NCBI GenBank assembly: GCA_037074765.1
Contig: JBAMDO010000222.1
Span: 22,460 to 86,459 of the forward strand
DNA: 64,000 nucleotides
Source of the DNA: Mansonella perstans
Lineage: Eukaryota > Nematoda > Chromadorea > Rhabditida > Onchocercidae
Reading direction: 5' to 3'
The notes under the pieces were generated by a model, which was not told the origin of the DNA, did not search any database, and saw only the letters and a program-made list of their open reading frames with translations. Each line of letters starts with the position of its first letter. Position 1 is the first letter of the stretch. The position numbers and the translations under genes are program-made. This document shows, piece by piece, positions 11,427 to 25,400 of this stretch.

Positions 11427-14400
11427 TGCATCACATTGCTACTAAGTGAAATAATAAATGAAATATGATACGACTCGAAAAAAAGAAAAAAAAATTAAGT
11501 AATTTCAAAAAAGGTGCAGTGATTGAATAAAATGATTGAGATTTTGATAAATTTTGCAGTAAAAAAACGATATTTTCTGTAAAACTATATCATTTGTACA
11601 TTAAAACATTTGTACAAAAAAAAGAAAAAAAATGGAATGGCAGATGAAATTTTTAATTGCTTTTTTTTTTTTTTTTTTAAATAACTAAATTATATTAATC
11701 ATTTTCAAAAAGAAAATTGTGATTTTAAATTGGGAAGAAAACATTTGTCATTTTAAAAACTAGTCTTTCGATCATATTTCATCTCTCGATACATTTTAAG
11801 TTTTTTCATGAAATAATCTAATTGATGCTCATTACAGACATTCGGCGCAGTCGATTAATATTCTCGTTTTTTTTCTATTCCTTTTTTCTGCCTTTTTCAA
11901 CATTTTTTTCTAACGAAAGAATTAGAGTAAAAAGCGAAAAAAAAAAGAAAGATCAGCTGCGATACAATTTTAAATGGAACAAATATGGAGGTTTGAAAAA
12001 TGAAATTAAAAAACAGCTGCAACAAATATCATGTATATTTCAAAATAAAAAAAAATGCTCACTGATAGGGCTAATTCAGCTTGATCAAAATTTATTCATT
12101 GAATAATTTCAACAGCTGAAATAATAATAATAGTTTATTTTACGAAATCAGGCGATATTCCCTTACAAGTATAATAAATCGATAAATATGTATAATTGAA
12201 AATTACTGTAATTCAAATTAATCAATTAGTCAAAAATAAGAATACTTCCAAATATGAATATTTAAAAAATTAAAATGGAGTCAAACAAATCCTCTACAGT
12301 AATCCTTAATGAAATTAAAATGAGCTTAATTGCTTAATTTGCAGAATTTTTCAAAATCAATATTTTATTGTAGATTAAATATGCACTGAGCAAGAAAAGT
12401 AAGGAGCATTAGCAGTAGTAGCACCCAATACTGTAATTATACTGCAATTTGTAATTATCTAATACTATAATTAAGTGCTGCTAGTGATTGCTGATATTAG
12501 AATCTTCTAAGGCTACAGAGAAATGCTAATAGTACAAAAATTTGACAATAATCATTGATATCATGCTGGTCCCTGATATGCACAATATAGCAATCATGAT
12601 GCACATATCCGGTTTGCTCCTACTTATTGGATACGTTGTGATAACATATTAAAATGACGACTCTAGGCATTTTAACAGACAATTTATTGGTAACAGTGAA
12701 ACGATAAAGGAGGCCTAAATGATAACAATTGTTCCCATTGCCCAGTTGAAAACCTCTCTGTCCCAATTACAATGATGATTTTGTAAAGAATTATAAAGCT
12801 ATTAATGAATATCAATCATCACATTCGGGTTTTTTTGATTTCTCTAATTTTTGGAGGAGTAAAAAACAATGCGCAGTTTGCCTTCAAATATGATTAATTA
12901 ATATTGTCTAGTAAGACTTGCACAGTAATAAGACCTACAGTGATAATAACAACCTATAACATGCTGCTTCCTTTTTAATTTGCAAAAACTTCGAATCATT
13001 TTTATCAAGGTATACTTTTTAAATATTTATATTTCACATTAAATAAATAAAAGAATAAAAAATTTGTTAAAAAATGAATGCATTTGAATGGTTGTCATTT
13101 CTGAGTTACAGTAATACTTTTTGCTAATAAATTCATGATCTTAAAAGATTCTGTTAAGCTTTTGTAGGTGAAAAAGTTATCTTTTCGGAAAAAAATTTAC
13201 TAAGCTAGCTATCCTAGTTGTAATTTAAACATTGAAAAAAAAATTTGTTTAGATTTAATAACTAATATTAAATGATAATATTACTGTTACAGCAATAATT
13301 GCAATAATGATAATGCCGCCAACAATAACAATCGTAGTTATAATAAAAATAATTGCATTATTTTATTATTACTTTAAATAAGCAAATAAATATGCTACAG
13401 TGAATACTGCCAGCGAATACGATAATCCAAAAGTATAGTATCAAGACAAAATGTTTTTTAATTTTTGAAAATTAATCAATGACATTTTAAAAGAAATATT
13501 TAGGACAGATAAAAAAAATTTTAGGCTAAGATAAATGGCAAAAAGCAAAGCTAGACCGATCATCGATCACCAAATATTGAGTTATTAAAGAAGGTCTTGA
13601 CAATTTGGCAAATAAAAATGATTTAGTTGCTGAGTGCATCAATATTATAAATATGTGCTTGAACATTGTCAACATAACAATAACTAGAAGAAGATGAAAA
13701 TAAGCAAAAAATTGAAATCCAGAAGAAGTGCTTAGTGGTGGTAATTGAAAATTCATGGTTAATGAAATGAAATTGAAGTGGTTTCTGGCATCTTTGGTAT
13801 ACCGGTTCTTTCCCTCTCTTGCCCTCTCTGTGATTTCTTTCTGTCTCTTTAGAATGAATTGAAATGATCTTTTAAAAGTTATTTTCCAAATTTGCGAAAT
13901 TTTCGGTGTACATAAAAGAAATGAATGAAATAGTGATAATATTCGATGCAATATTATTGCCCACAAAAAAATCTTACAGGAAAAAAGTGGAAAAATCACT
14001 TATCGTAGAAGGACATCCGTATTGCTTGTAGAAAGAATGAAAACGAGTTATATTGAATTGAATAATTGTTCTTATCGCACTTTTTTTTTAGCACCAAATT
14101 ATCTTACGCAAAATCAAAAATAAAATGAAAATAAACAAATTAAAATAAATAATTAATTTCGTTTTGAATTTTCATTTTTTTCAAAATTCGCATTTTGCAT
14201 GAAATAGACTAACTGAAATTAGTTCCACTTTGTCAATAAAAATAAACAATCTTATTAAACTGGGAAACATATTTTGATAGGATGAATTTAAAAGAAAAAC
14301 TAAAAGAAAAAGGAAATAGTTAGGGGGTTAAAATGATTCCATTAGCCAGTGTGTTTTGCTCACAGTAAAGTATTAGGATTTCTAGGTGGCTATCGTTATA

Positions 14401-16680
14401 TTTTGTCGAAATATTACAAAGATTAAAAAAATCGATGAGGAAGTTTTTGTTGGAAAATTAGTTTAAATCGCAAAAAAAAAGACAATGTATTCACTGCAGC
14501 TATCAAAATTTGGGATTTTTTATAAGAATTTTTTATTGATTACTTTAATAACAAATTTTTGTGTTTTATTATTTCACTATGCCTTTTTAATTATTGATTT
14601 GGCAGGTAAGGATCCAAAGTTTGCAAGCCTTAAAATTTTTGGACCGAAACTATTTGACTATTCATTGGAAGCATAATTTTGTAACTGCCGACAAAATTCG
14701 CTTTTAATCTGAAGTTTCTTGCACAAGAATGGAAATGATGGGAAACAGCAAATAAATAAAATAAAAGTTTTGAATTTATTTTTAAAAATTTGATTTAATT
14801 TATTTTTTACAGACCTGTATAAACAATCGGGATAAAATAAGCGAATAGATTTATTTGTTACCAAAATTAACTTAATGATATTATTCGAATTCATGAAAAA
14901 AAGGGACTTTTATCAAATCCGGTTTTCTGAAATTATCTGAAGATCAAGAATGGTAAGAACAATTGCGCTTGTTATTTCAAGCAACAGTTGGTTATCTCAA
15001 TATAACTAGCTATAAATATTTTATGATCATTAAATAATTCAATTCGTTTTTTTAAATTTTTTTTTATTTCTTTTTTTTGAATCTCATTTTTGACATTCAT
15101 TAACCGGTTATAGAAATCTGTCGGAAGTTTTATATCTTTTTTGTCCAACACTGTATGCACTTATGTTTTAATTTTTTGAAATTAATTTGTCATTGGTCTG
15201 AATCATAAATACCGGAATGCCAAAATGAAATGTAATTCTCTCAGGTAAAGTGAAATTCCACAAAAAGAAAAGAAAAAAGAAAAGAAAAAGGAAAAAGAAA
15301 AGTGAATCAGAAACTTTAAGTCAAAAAAGAAACATTCTTCAAATGTATGAAATCTTTTAATTGATGATATAAAAATTAAGCATGTGAAAAAGATTGCAAA
15401 TGCAATCAAAGTTTATTTAAGAATTAAAAACAGAATGAGCTAAACGTTGTTGTCGTATGAAAATGAGAACGAATAATTTGGTCAGTAAATAGTTTAAAAA
15501 ATTTTGTGACAAACTTAAAATAATAAAAAAGAAGAAATGAAAACAAAATGGCGCAAATAATTTAAGCTCTTGTAATTTAAGTTTTAATTAAATTAATAAT
15601 TTAAGCCAAGTTGGTTTCCTTTTTTTGTATTTAATCAATCAATAACAATTTTGCAATTTTTTATTTATTGAAAATTTTTAATCAAATATTGGAATGAAAA
15701 ATTTTTGTTCATTTTTCAAGAACATTTCAGAAATTGTTCAATAGTGCAAAGATTTCGTACAAATTTTTTTTTTTGACATTTTTCTTTTTGGCACTGTTAA
15801 TCCATGGTGTGTGGTGACAACTGCGACAATTGCGACAATTGCAATTCAGAATTAAAATATGACAAAAATCTGATGCAATAACAATTGCTAGTTCGTAAAT
15901 TATGCCTCACAATAGAAAAAAAAGAAAAAAGAATTTTCACATTTTAATCAGAATTAATTAGTCAGATTGCGCAATTGTTTCTTTTTTCTTCTTGCGAATA
16001 TACAAAAAAGGCAAATAAAACAAAAGACATTTGAGAATAAATGGAAAATATAAATTTTGATCAGTGTAAATTACAGATCAAACAAAAAAATTTAGAAGAA
16101 AAATTACTTTTTATAAATGAAGAGTTCTTCTTGAACTGAAACTTCTTATGAGAACATAGATGATTCGGATAACAGTTGACCTTTAACTTATCTGAAGAAT
16201 GTTATCTTTTAACAAAATCAAGCAAAAGTTCATTCAACGACAAAATGCTTTTTCATTTTATAACGAAATATGCAGACAAACAAGAAGGACAAGTTGACAA
16301 CTCAAAAAAAAAAAGTTTAAGTTATAATTTAAACTATCCAGCAATTGCTGTCTTTTACTTAGTTACTTGTAGATTAAAGCATTCAGTATAAATATAAATT
16401 TTAGTGGGATAATTGAGATTTTTGCTAATGAAAATGAAAATTACAGGTGATAGAGCAGAAAAAAAAAAGAGCATGAGAAGAAAGTGTTGTTCTACCGTCA
16501 AGAAGATCCAAAAAATTGAAGGAAATGAAAGGTGATTTCGTCCTTACAACAAAAATTGTCAAAATTCTTTAATTGGTAGGCTTTCCAGTTTCCATGGCAG
16601 GAAATTTTCCAACACTTTTTTGACATTATTTATTTCCTGTCATCCGCTCAAACTTTTCATCTGTTATTTTCTGTCAACGT
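11427..16680. other. Gene-poor AT-rich stretch
   Basis: Homopolymer runs and scattered short open frames. The one frame worth noting is 14485-14604 (+): 40 codons starting MYSLQLSKF, hydrophobic, ending at a good donor (GCAG followed by GTAAGG). No second exon in phase was found, so it is not called a gene. The 157-codon minus frame at 13526-13999 is rejected. Confidence 0.45.
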
Positions 16681-16689
16681 TGTTTTTTT

Positions 16690-17160
16690 CACTTTTTATA
16701 ACTATTATTATTGTTAATGTCATTTTTTTCTCAGTTATTATCACACTGTTGTTATTGCTAGTTTCGTTCCTGCTCTTATTATAGTTGTTATTGTCATTGC
16801 CCTTGTCATTTTTGCTGTCATTGTTGTTGTTGTTTTTGTTGTTGTTTGTTATTGTTATCGTCATTGTTGTAGCTGCTAGTATTGTTATTGTTATTGCTTT
16901 AGCTGCTATTATTATTGTTTGTTATTGTTATCACCATTGTTGTTGCCATTGTTGGTATTGTTTGTTAGTGTTATCGTCATTGCTGTAGCTGCTAATATTG
17001 TTGCTGTTTGTTATTGTTATCACCATTATTGTTGCCACTGTTGTTGTTATCATCATTACTATTGCCATTTTTGTTGTTATTGCTCCTGTTTTTATTTCTT
17101 GATCTTGCTGTTGTTCTTTTTCTTTTTCTTCTTCTTGTTATTGATTTTTGTTGCTATTCT
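16690..17160. repeat. Degenerate GTT/TTG trinucleotide tract
   Basis: Long imperfect run of TTG, GTT and TTA units with interspersed TCATTG pieces, similar in kind to the complementary CAA tract at 10945-11200. Open frames in it are low-complexity Leu/Val/Cys runs or Asn/Lys runs and are not genes. Confidence 0.85.
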
Positions 17161-19365
17161 TTTTTGCTTATTCCATATGTTTATTTATACGGAATATAAT
17201 TTTGGAAAATTGAAGAACTATGCATGAATGCGATAAAACCAGAACAGATATTTTTCTTAAAACTTGTTATAATGCATGATATTTAATTGGTCTGTTAGTG
17301 CAGATCTGTGTGTGTTTATATGTGTATGTGTATGTGTGTGTTTGTATCCGTCTGTCCGTCCGTCTATTTATCTCTTTATCGCTGTATTTTTTGCAATTCA
17401 TAAAACATTACTGTGAATAAAGGTTGATAATTGTAAAATATGGTAAGTACCAAAAAAAAATGGAAGTAAAAATGAATTTTCTTTTTCTACATTTTATCGA
17501 ATCACTTCTTTTTGTCCGAAATTTATCTTACACAGTATCATGGTGAGGTCACTGATAATAAGAGAAACGTGCGACACTGCAATTATGTTGCTGTCGACGC
17601 GATGACCTTACCTTCCGGCTATTCCGATATTTGCAAAATGGAATAACATTATTCAATACATTTAACGCACGACAATAACAAATTAACTTTTCGAGGGACA
17701 ATTCAAAAAAAAGGAAACATAAAATTCTTCATGAAAAAACAAAATGCTTGCCTTTATCGCCATTATATTTTTGGATAATTGAAATTTAAATTCAACTAAT
17801 TCGATGAGAGAGTGAAATTTGAAAGAAATGAAAAGAAATATATAAAAGATTTGGGAGAAAAATAAATTGCGCTGAAAGGAAAAAACTAAACGGAAAATTG
17901 TGAAGTTTTCCGAACGAATATTTAGCGCTTTTAATTTTGTGGAACGAAAGTTAAATGTGAACTTAAAATAATTGGTAAAAGTTTTTTTCTTCCCGAAATT
18001 GTTATGCTGACTATAGGATGGTTTTATCTTCCGGCTATTTCCGATATTTGCATTTCTTATCATATAACTTGTTCCTTACCTGTTCCGATATTTGCGCTTC
18101 TTACCTTATCATATCATTTATTCGTATCTATTCCTATATATGCATATGTCAACTTGTCGTACACCCTTATCATATGACAACATTTGATACATCATGAAAT
18201 TATTCGAAGAAATTTCGCAGCAATCAAGAAGAGAGAAACAAACAGTGAATGAAATTTTAGATGTACTTTTGAACATTTAAATTAACAAAATATTTTCCAA
18301 TGTACTTTGAACATTTAAAAAATAAATTTAGAAATGTAAGATATGAATAATTTCCATAAATGAAGTTTATTTATTGCAATATTGATTCGATAAGGGAGGA
18401 AATTTTCAACAGGAATAAAGTAATGTAACTTTCGCTATTCATTGCTTATCAATTATTTTAAATTATTTCTTTTCCATTTAATCTTCCATACATTTTATAA
18501 CAGAAGAAAGTAAGTAATACAATGGTTTGATTCAACTATGCATTTCTTTTTAATTATTATTGATTAAAAATAGTGATTTGACAATGATTTGATTCAACTA
18601 TTCATTTGTGTTTAATTATTAGTAATTCAAAATAATTCTTGTCCGTTGTAGTGTTAATGAACATGAGTTCAATTCATTTGACAAATTCCGACTATTTAAA
18701 TTCAGTCATTAAACGAACAGTTTATCACAATTAATAATATCAATGATTTCTAATGGTAATAAAATTTTCGTTGCAAGAAGGTAATAAAATTTTCGTTGCA
18801 AACAAAGCATATTGCAAGTACAGGTGACTCATTTGTCAATTTAAATCGCTTTGCATTTTTAACTTTTAAACTTTTAAAAAACTGTCGCATCAGTAACTGC
18901 AGTGAGATATTTTATGGAATTCATTTGTTAACACTGATTACATCATCATTTCAAGTGAGTGTTCATTTTAAGATTAATCGAAGTAGGCTTAATCATCTAG
19001 TGTTAATTCATTAATTATAATTAATTATGATTTTCGCTTTCAGGTATGAATTATTCAAAATCATATTATATCCCAATTTATTATTATCAGCGATGATTTT
19101 TTGTGAAGATATTGGTTTCAACTTGATATTGTTGCTGACAATATGAATTGTCGAAGAGGATGAGCATCGAAAGCTAGCATAATTACTAGTTTATTATCAT
19201 AGTCCAGAAAAGACGTGAAAAAAACGTCAATGTGGGAAAGCATCGTTATTATTATTGTTTGATGAATATTTAAAAAAAACAACGTGAAATAAAAGTACCA
19301 CATAAGTGTTAAATGTCGCTGATCTTTTCAGAAATCAATTAAAGGCGTCGATATTAAAAGAAACT
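17161..19365. other. Spacer with short repeats, no gene seen
   Basis: Contains a TG-rich run at about 17306-17345 followed by GTCCGTCCGTC. A phrase close to TTCCGGCTATTCCGATATTT occurs near 17615, is repeated near 18030 and is partly repeated near 18085. A perfect 25-bp tandem duplication (GGTAATAAAATTTTCGTTGC...) starts at 18755 and 18780. No splice-bounded open frame is convincing. Confidence 0.5.
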
Positions 19366-19371
19366 TTTATT
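19366..19371 (-). terminator. Poly(A) signal of the 23-exon gene
   Basis: AATAAA on the minus strand, about 75 bases past the stop codon at 19446. This is the expected distance for a nematode 3' UTR. Confidence 0.55.
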
Positions 19372-19445
19372 TTTACTAAATTTTTTGTCTACATTCAAGA
19401 TTGTTATATTACGGAATGACAATTATTTACATTGAAATTACTAAA

Positions 19446-22400
19446 TCATAACTGATAACCATCACCATATTTCCGGTATACTTCACGACCTTTCACTAAT
19501 ATACGTTGCAGTTTAAGGGTATCATCTTCTAATTTACCCTCTTTGTTCTTTACTTGCAAGTTTATATTCAGTTGAACCTGTAAATGAACTGGAAATGTTC
19601 TCAAGAATTTTTAAATTGGATTCTCGGAATGAATGGGCGTTCCCGGAGGTAGGTGCAATACCGGCTCGACCTGCTGTGGGTGAGGAGCAAGTCTCTACAA
19701 CCCCACCATGGCCTCAAAAATAGAATAATCTCAAGCAATTTCTTCCTTTCATTTTTTATTCAAATTAAAATTTCACATAAATCATCACTTCCTTTTTTGT
19801 TTAGTAAATGATCTATTACAAGTTTTTTAGTTGAAGCAAATTAGGAAAACTGTAATTAATAAAAGTCTTATGAAATTTATTATTTTGCAATAATTTATAG
19901 ATTTAAACTAACGGTGAGATTTTCCTCATCTTTCGATTCAATCATTATAGAAGTTCCTTTAGTCTGGCTGGCCTAAATTTTCCAGTTAAAGATATTTCAG
20001 CAGTCTAATTAGGATTTGGAAATATCCAGAATAATCAATTATCAGTAGCAAATATTTCTCAATTATTATCAGTAATTATCTATGCAATTTGAATTGATAG
20101 AAAGCACTTGATCTGCTTTCAAGATAAAAGAGGAATGAGTTAAGAGAGGAATTTAAATATTTACAAATTTCACTGCCTTTTTTATATTAAAATAAAAATT
20201 GAATTTGAATGTTGAATAAAATATTGAGCAAATCTTTAACTCAATTACCTCAGATTCTTTTTTAACCAATTTGCTTGAAATTGATGAGATTTTTTGCATT
20301 CTGAAAAAAAATTTGAATGTTTTAGGAAAATGATGATAAAATAGAGTAAATTTGAAATATTGTTATTTTGTTATGAAATTTGAAATTGAATAAAACTTTA
20401 CAAGTGTGCTGTATATAACATACGCATTTGTTAACTTTGGTGACAATTTCATTGATGTATTTGAATCGGATAATTTCGATATGCTGCATGATATCGGAAT
20501 AACAACACTTGTATCTGAAAATAACAGGCATTCAATAAAACATCAATAAATAATTTTGCCGTAATTCATATTCATTCCATTGTAATATAGCAATATAGCA
20601 TTGGTTGATGTTCATTAGATATTAAAATTATAACTATTAACATAACTTAAAGCAATTAAAAGAAATCTGGCTGAATTTAAACTAATGGAAATTGTAATGC
20701 TGAAATCAATACTTTGTACTTGTGGCTCCAATTCTGATTCATCTTTGTCCATAGATTTCTCATCCCCTAAAATTTATTTTTTCAAATTTAAAAAACAAAA
20801 TTTTTTTTCAAACAAATTTTTAAAAAATTTAAATAAATTACTTACATTTACTTGGTGTTCGTATAGAAGCACTTCTTACATCATCCGATTTCTGTCTATC
20901 AGAACTTTTTAAATCATCCGATTTCTGTGTTACACTTATCAATGATGATACTCTAAACGTCAGGTTAAAAGAATGGATTTTCATTTTCTGTTAAAATATT
21001 AAAGTGATTTTGAAGTACTTTTGAATCTCTATGAAACCAACATATGTCTAACTCACATACGTCTAACCGTATAAAAATGGCAAATCATGCGTTAGTTATA
21101 TCGCCGATACGTCTAACACACATACGTCTAAACGTGAATGTGTAAAAATTGTAAATATGCGTTAGTCATATCGCCGATCATCTTTCTAGACGTTTGGTAC
21201 CAAAAAGTATTTTTCGACACAGAAAATAAAACCGTTTTAGTCGAGTGAGTCCACTGGAGGCATCAAGTGACTTTTTTCGTCCTGAAATAAAAAAAACTGG
21301 TAATTTATAATTTCAGAAATAATTTTGCTGCCACGAACATCCACCATTTAGCAATATTTAGATGGACTCAGAATAGCGTTTTTTTTTTTGGAATTTCACA
21401 TTTAAAATTTTCAAAATCTAATAAATTCTTCTTATACCTTCGTGCTACAATTAACGCTGAATTAATGTTAATTTCAAAACAAATTAAGGGCTAAATTAGC
21501 TGCAATTTTCATTCTAGTGATCTAGTATGACACATGCCACCAATAAACATATTACCAAGTGATAATGCATGATCAAGTTGATAAAATTACAATAAAATTA
21601 TCAGCGTGTTTAAGAAATATTCGTTTATCACACCAGATTTCCGTGATCGAGAATGAGGCGGCAATCTTCGAGAACGTCGTCGAATAATCTTTGATGTTTT
21701 TCTTGATTCAACTCCTCTTACTTCCTTGTCAGTTTTTGATAATGCCTTTTCCTGCAAAGTTTGGAATACAAAGTAATGTTGTCAGATAAGTGCCAATCCT
21801 AAAATTATACTAAACGCTTAAATAGTACGGCTTAATAATTCTACCACTTATTAGGCTAAGTAAATGACATTTTTTTGCGGTAATAATACTTTACTCTTTT
21901 CATATTCTTTCGTCTCCTTTTTCTCTTACTTCCTCTTTGTCACCTAATTTCAAAATATTTACTCAAATCTAACAAGTAGAAAATTATGAATTTTAAAATC
22001 AAAATATTTCATATTTAAATTTCTACTTGATTTAAATTACTTCTACCATGTCAACTTTTCAGTCTACTAATTTGTTAATTTAAAAAATTTTCTCGTTGAT
22101 TACATTTTAAATATTAATCATTTGAGTGGTACTTTATGAAATGTTGAAATTTTGATGAAAGTAATGCAAGTAAAAAGTTTAAAGAATGTAAGTAACGAAA
22201 TGAAAGTTATAAAATAATGATTGGAAAAAGTACTTTTGACATGCCGCTTGACTGTCCAATGATATTTTCCACATTACTACTTATTGGGGATTGTTGTTTA
22301 GGTGACGATGCTAGGAAACTAGGTGTAGGAGGTAGCAATCCGTATTTTCGCTTATGTGATAATGCATGGTCTTTTCCGTAAACGGTCGAAAAATTCTCCT

Positions 22401-25400
22401 TTCCTGTTTTTAATGATACATCTGCTGGGCCGAACTTTTCTTTCATCAGCTCCATTTCGCTCCCGGAAGAACTGCTATGATGTAGTTGTTGTTGCATGGT
22501 TGATGGTATTCTATGTGATGAAATTTCCATCAATCGAGTATCAGGAAATTTTTGGGTATCAAGAAATTTTTCAAATTTCAATAAAATGGTTCTGTTTATC
22601 ACGAAATTTTCCGGTATCAGAAAATTTTTCGGGCATTTCAATAAAACGATTCTGTTTATCTCTCTCCAGCTTTTACTAACATTTTTTCAGTACTTGACAA
22701 AGCTTCACACAAAATCCTGAATTCTAATTCTTAATTCATTAAATCGAGGTTCCTAAAAAAAATGAAGGATTTTAATTATTTAATTATAATTTCAAAATTT
22801 CAGTTAAGGAAAGGAAACTTGACCAACTTTTTTTTGTTCATTGAACGAACACTTTCGTAAGTTGAACTGGAACAGCACGTCGATCCTACAAAGTATGAAA
22901 GATTGAAAAAGTTTAAATTCGAATAAAAACTTTTCAATCATAAATTTCACACTTTTATTGATTGAAGATAATTGAACGAATGAAAAACAGGTCACATGTA
23001 TTGTGAAATAAAAAGGCAATCTGTTATTGCTACATTATGTTTAAATTTACGTTAACATGATATAACGACGCACCGCTCCGTGATATACGTGAATCAACCT
23101 TTCTCACAAGTTATGAGGTAGAAATTAGAATAAGGATAATGTAACCTTCCGAAAGTATTGCAGTACGTGTACTGTCCTGCTTAGAACTATCAGGAATAAA
23201 TTTGTGGTTCCTCTTCCGTGGTCTTAGTGAATGCGGCGGTGTCGAGGAAGATCTGAACTGAGATCGGGTGGATGAAAGAGCTGTCTTCATCGTAGGACTG
23301 GAAATGTCGTGAGAAATTTGCTGAATTTTTGAATTTGAATCTTTCGTTAGTGGCTTTTTTTTCCGCAAAAAGGAAATAGCTTCTTTTGATCGTTTTCGCT
23401 TATCAACTCTTAACAATGTAGCATTCAGTTTAGTCTCCTTTTTTGACTTAATTGCTGAAAAAAAACTTTGGAAATTAATTTCCGTATTTGAAAACGACCT
23501 AACAAGATTTTCAACAAGTTTGAAAATGACATAAAAAAAAGCTTCAACAAGTACCAAACCTACCTCGTCCCGGACTTTTCACATTTTCCCTGCTAACTGA
23601 TGGTGCAATATGTGGCGAATCGGAATGTAATTCTGAAGTAAAAATTGCTGAAATTTTTCTGACAATAAAATTCAAATTAATTACATCCGATTTGGTTGAC
23701 TTAATAGAAAATCATTTCTAAATTGGAATTTATGAAGGAAAAAAAAATTAAAAAATCCAACGTAAGACATAATCGTTAGCTTCCGCCTTTTCCACTTCTG
23801 AAATGTTCTGAAACGGGCGACAAGTTTGTAAATCAGCATTTATGAAAACTTCTGTAGGTGATTTACTAACTGAAATCATTTCTTTATAATAATATTTAAT
23901 TACTTTTTGCAAATTAATTATTTTTTTATCACTCAGTATCAGTGTAAGTATTTGCGGAAAATGTGAAAAACTCAAAAGTTTTAATTTAAAAGTAAACAAG
24001 AAACGACTGAACTTTCTGAAAAGCATTAAAGACTTGAAATTTATCCCAAATAAATTGTTAAATTGATAATTTGGTAAGAAAATATAAAATTCATTTTAAT
24101 AAAAAAATGTTAAATTATTAATTGGTCTGTTTGTATTCAGAATACAAATCTAACTTTTACAAGTAAATAAATCTGACCTTTCAACTCTTTTATAAATAAA
24201 TAAATCAGACCTTTCAACTTATGATGCTTTATCTTCTTCGCAATTTTGTCGGTTCTAGGTCTAACAAATTTTTTAATTACTGACATTTGCTTCTAATGCC
24301 TAATATATCCATCTCATACTTTCATTTCCTTCACTCCTCTAATTCTGGTGGAGGTTTCAGATCTTATGATTTTAATTCAATATACTTGAACTGATTAATT
24401 TATACTTGAATTAAAATCAAACTGGTTGTTCCACTTTAGTTCAGATATAATTAAAATTTTTTTCAACAGATCAAAATGAAACCTCCGAAATTTTCAAATG
24501 TTTTTGCGGAGAATCAGTGAAAACTATAAAGAAAGGAAATCGTTTAGAAATTAAATGATACTTATTATTGAGTGCTGGATGTCGAATAACCTGGAATTTG
24601 TCAAATGTATTCACTATGCTGCGACCTGAAAGAATCAATTACATTCAATCAAAGATTACATTTTAATTGTAACTAAGATTTAATTAGTGCTATTTTTTAC
24701 TTACTTCTTTGTTATTGAAAGATAATATAATGAGTTAGTGTTTAATGGGATTGGACACTTCAGTAGAACAGTCTTTGAGAAGGTTAATTAATTATTGAAC
24801 AGATATTCTGGTTCTGCAGAATAGTGTTCTTCGTGACTGAAATATTTGAATTGTTTGTCAACTTTTTATTTTCGGTAAGTATAAAATTACCTTCATTAAT
24901 TATCTCAGAGGTACCGATAGCTGTTCTTAAATTTTCTTCTCTTTTGCCACTCTGATCTTTTTTACAAGCCAATTTTATCGGACGAATGAATGGCGCCTGT
25001 TCAGCTGAACTGCTATCTGAGATTACTGTAGAATCTGTTCTGATAGGTTGCTCGTGCAAGACTAACATTTTTGGCTTTCTTGCAACATTTGTAGTTCTGA
25101 AATTTTTGCTGATAATTAATTATGACGAAAAATTTTAAAAAATACCAATCCTGTTTCGCAGAGCAATGAGATCATTTAAAGAGTTTTTTATTTTTTATTT
25201 TTTGCTTCTTGTCTAAATTTTATTTTACTCAAAAATTTTACATTAATTTTTAATTTAAATTTTTCGTTTTATTTCTAATCTTTTATCAGTTCAATGAGTG
25301 CCACTTCTGGAACTGAATAAATGAAAGCCAAGAAGTGAAAAGAGACTAATGATATTTTAACATGCAAATATGGCTGATTGTTCTACAATCGCTCAAGTGA

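Noticed and set aside
13526..13999. 157-codon minus-strand open frame
   Set aside because: Its residues are mostly Phe, Leu, Ile, Ser and Lys as expected from AT-rich noise; no splice sites, signal or domain.
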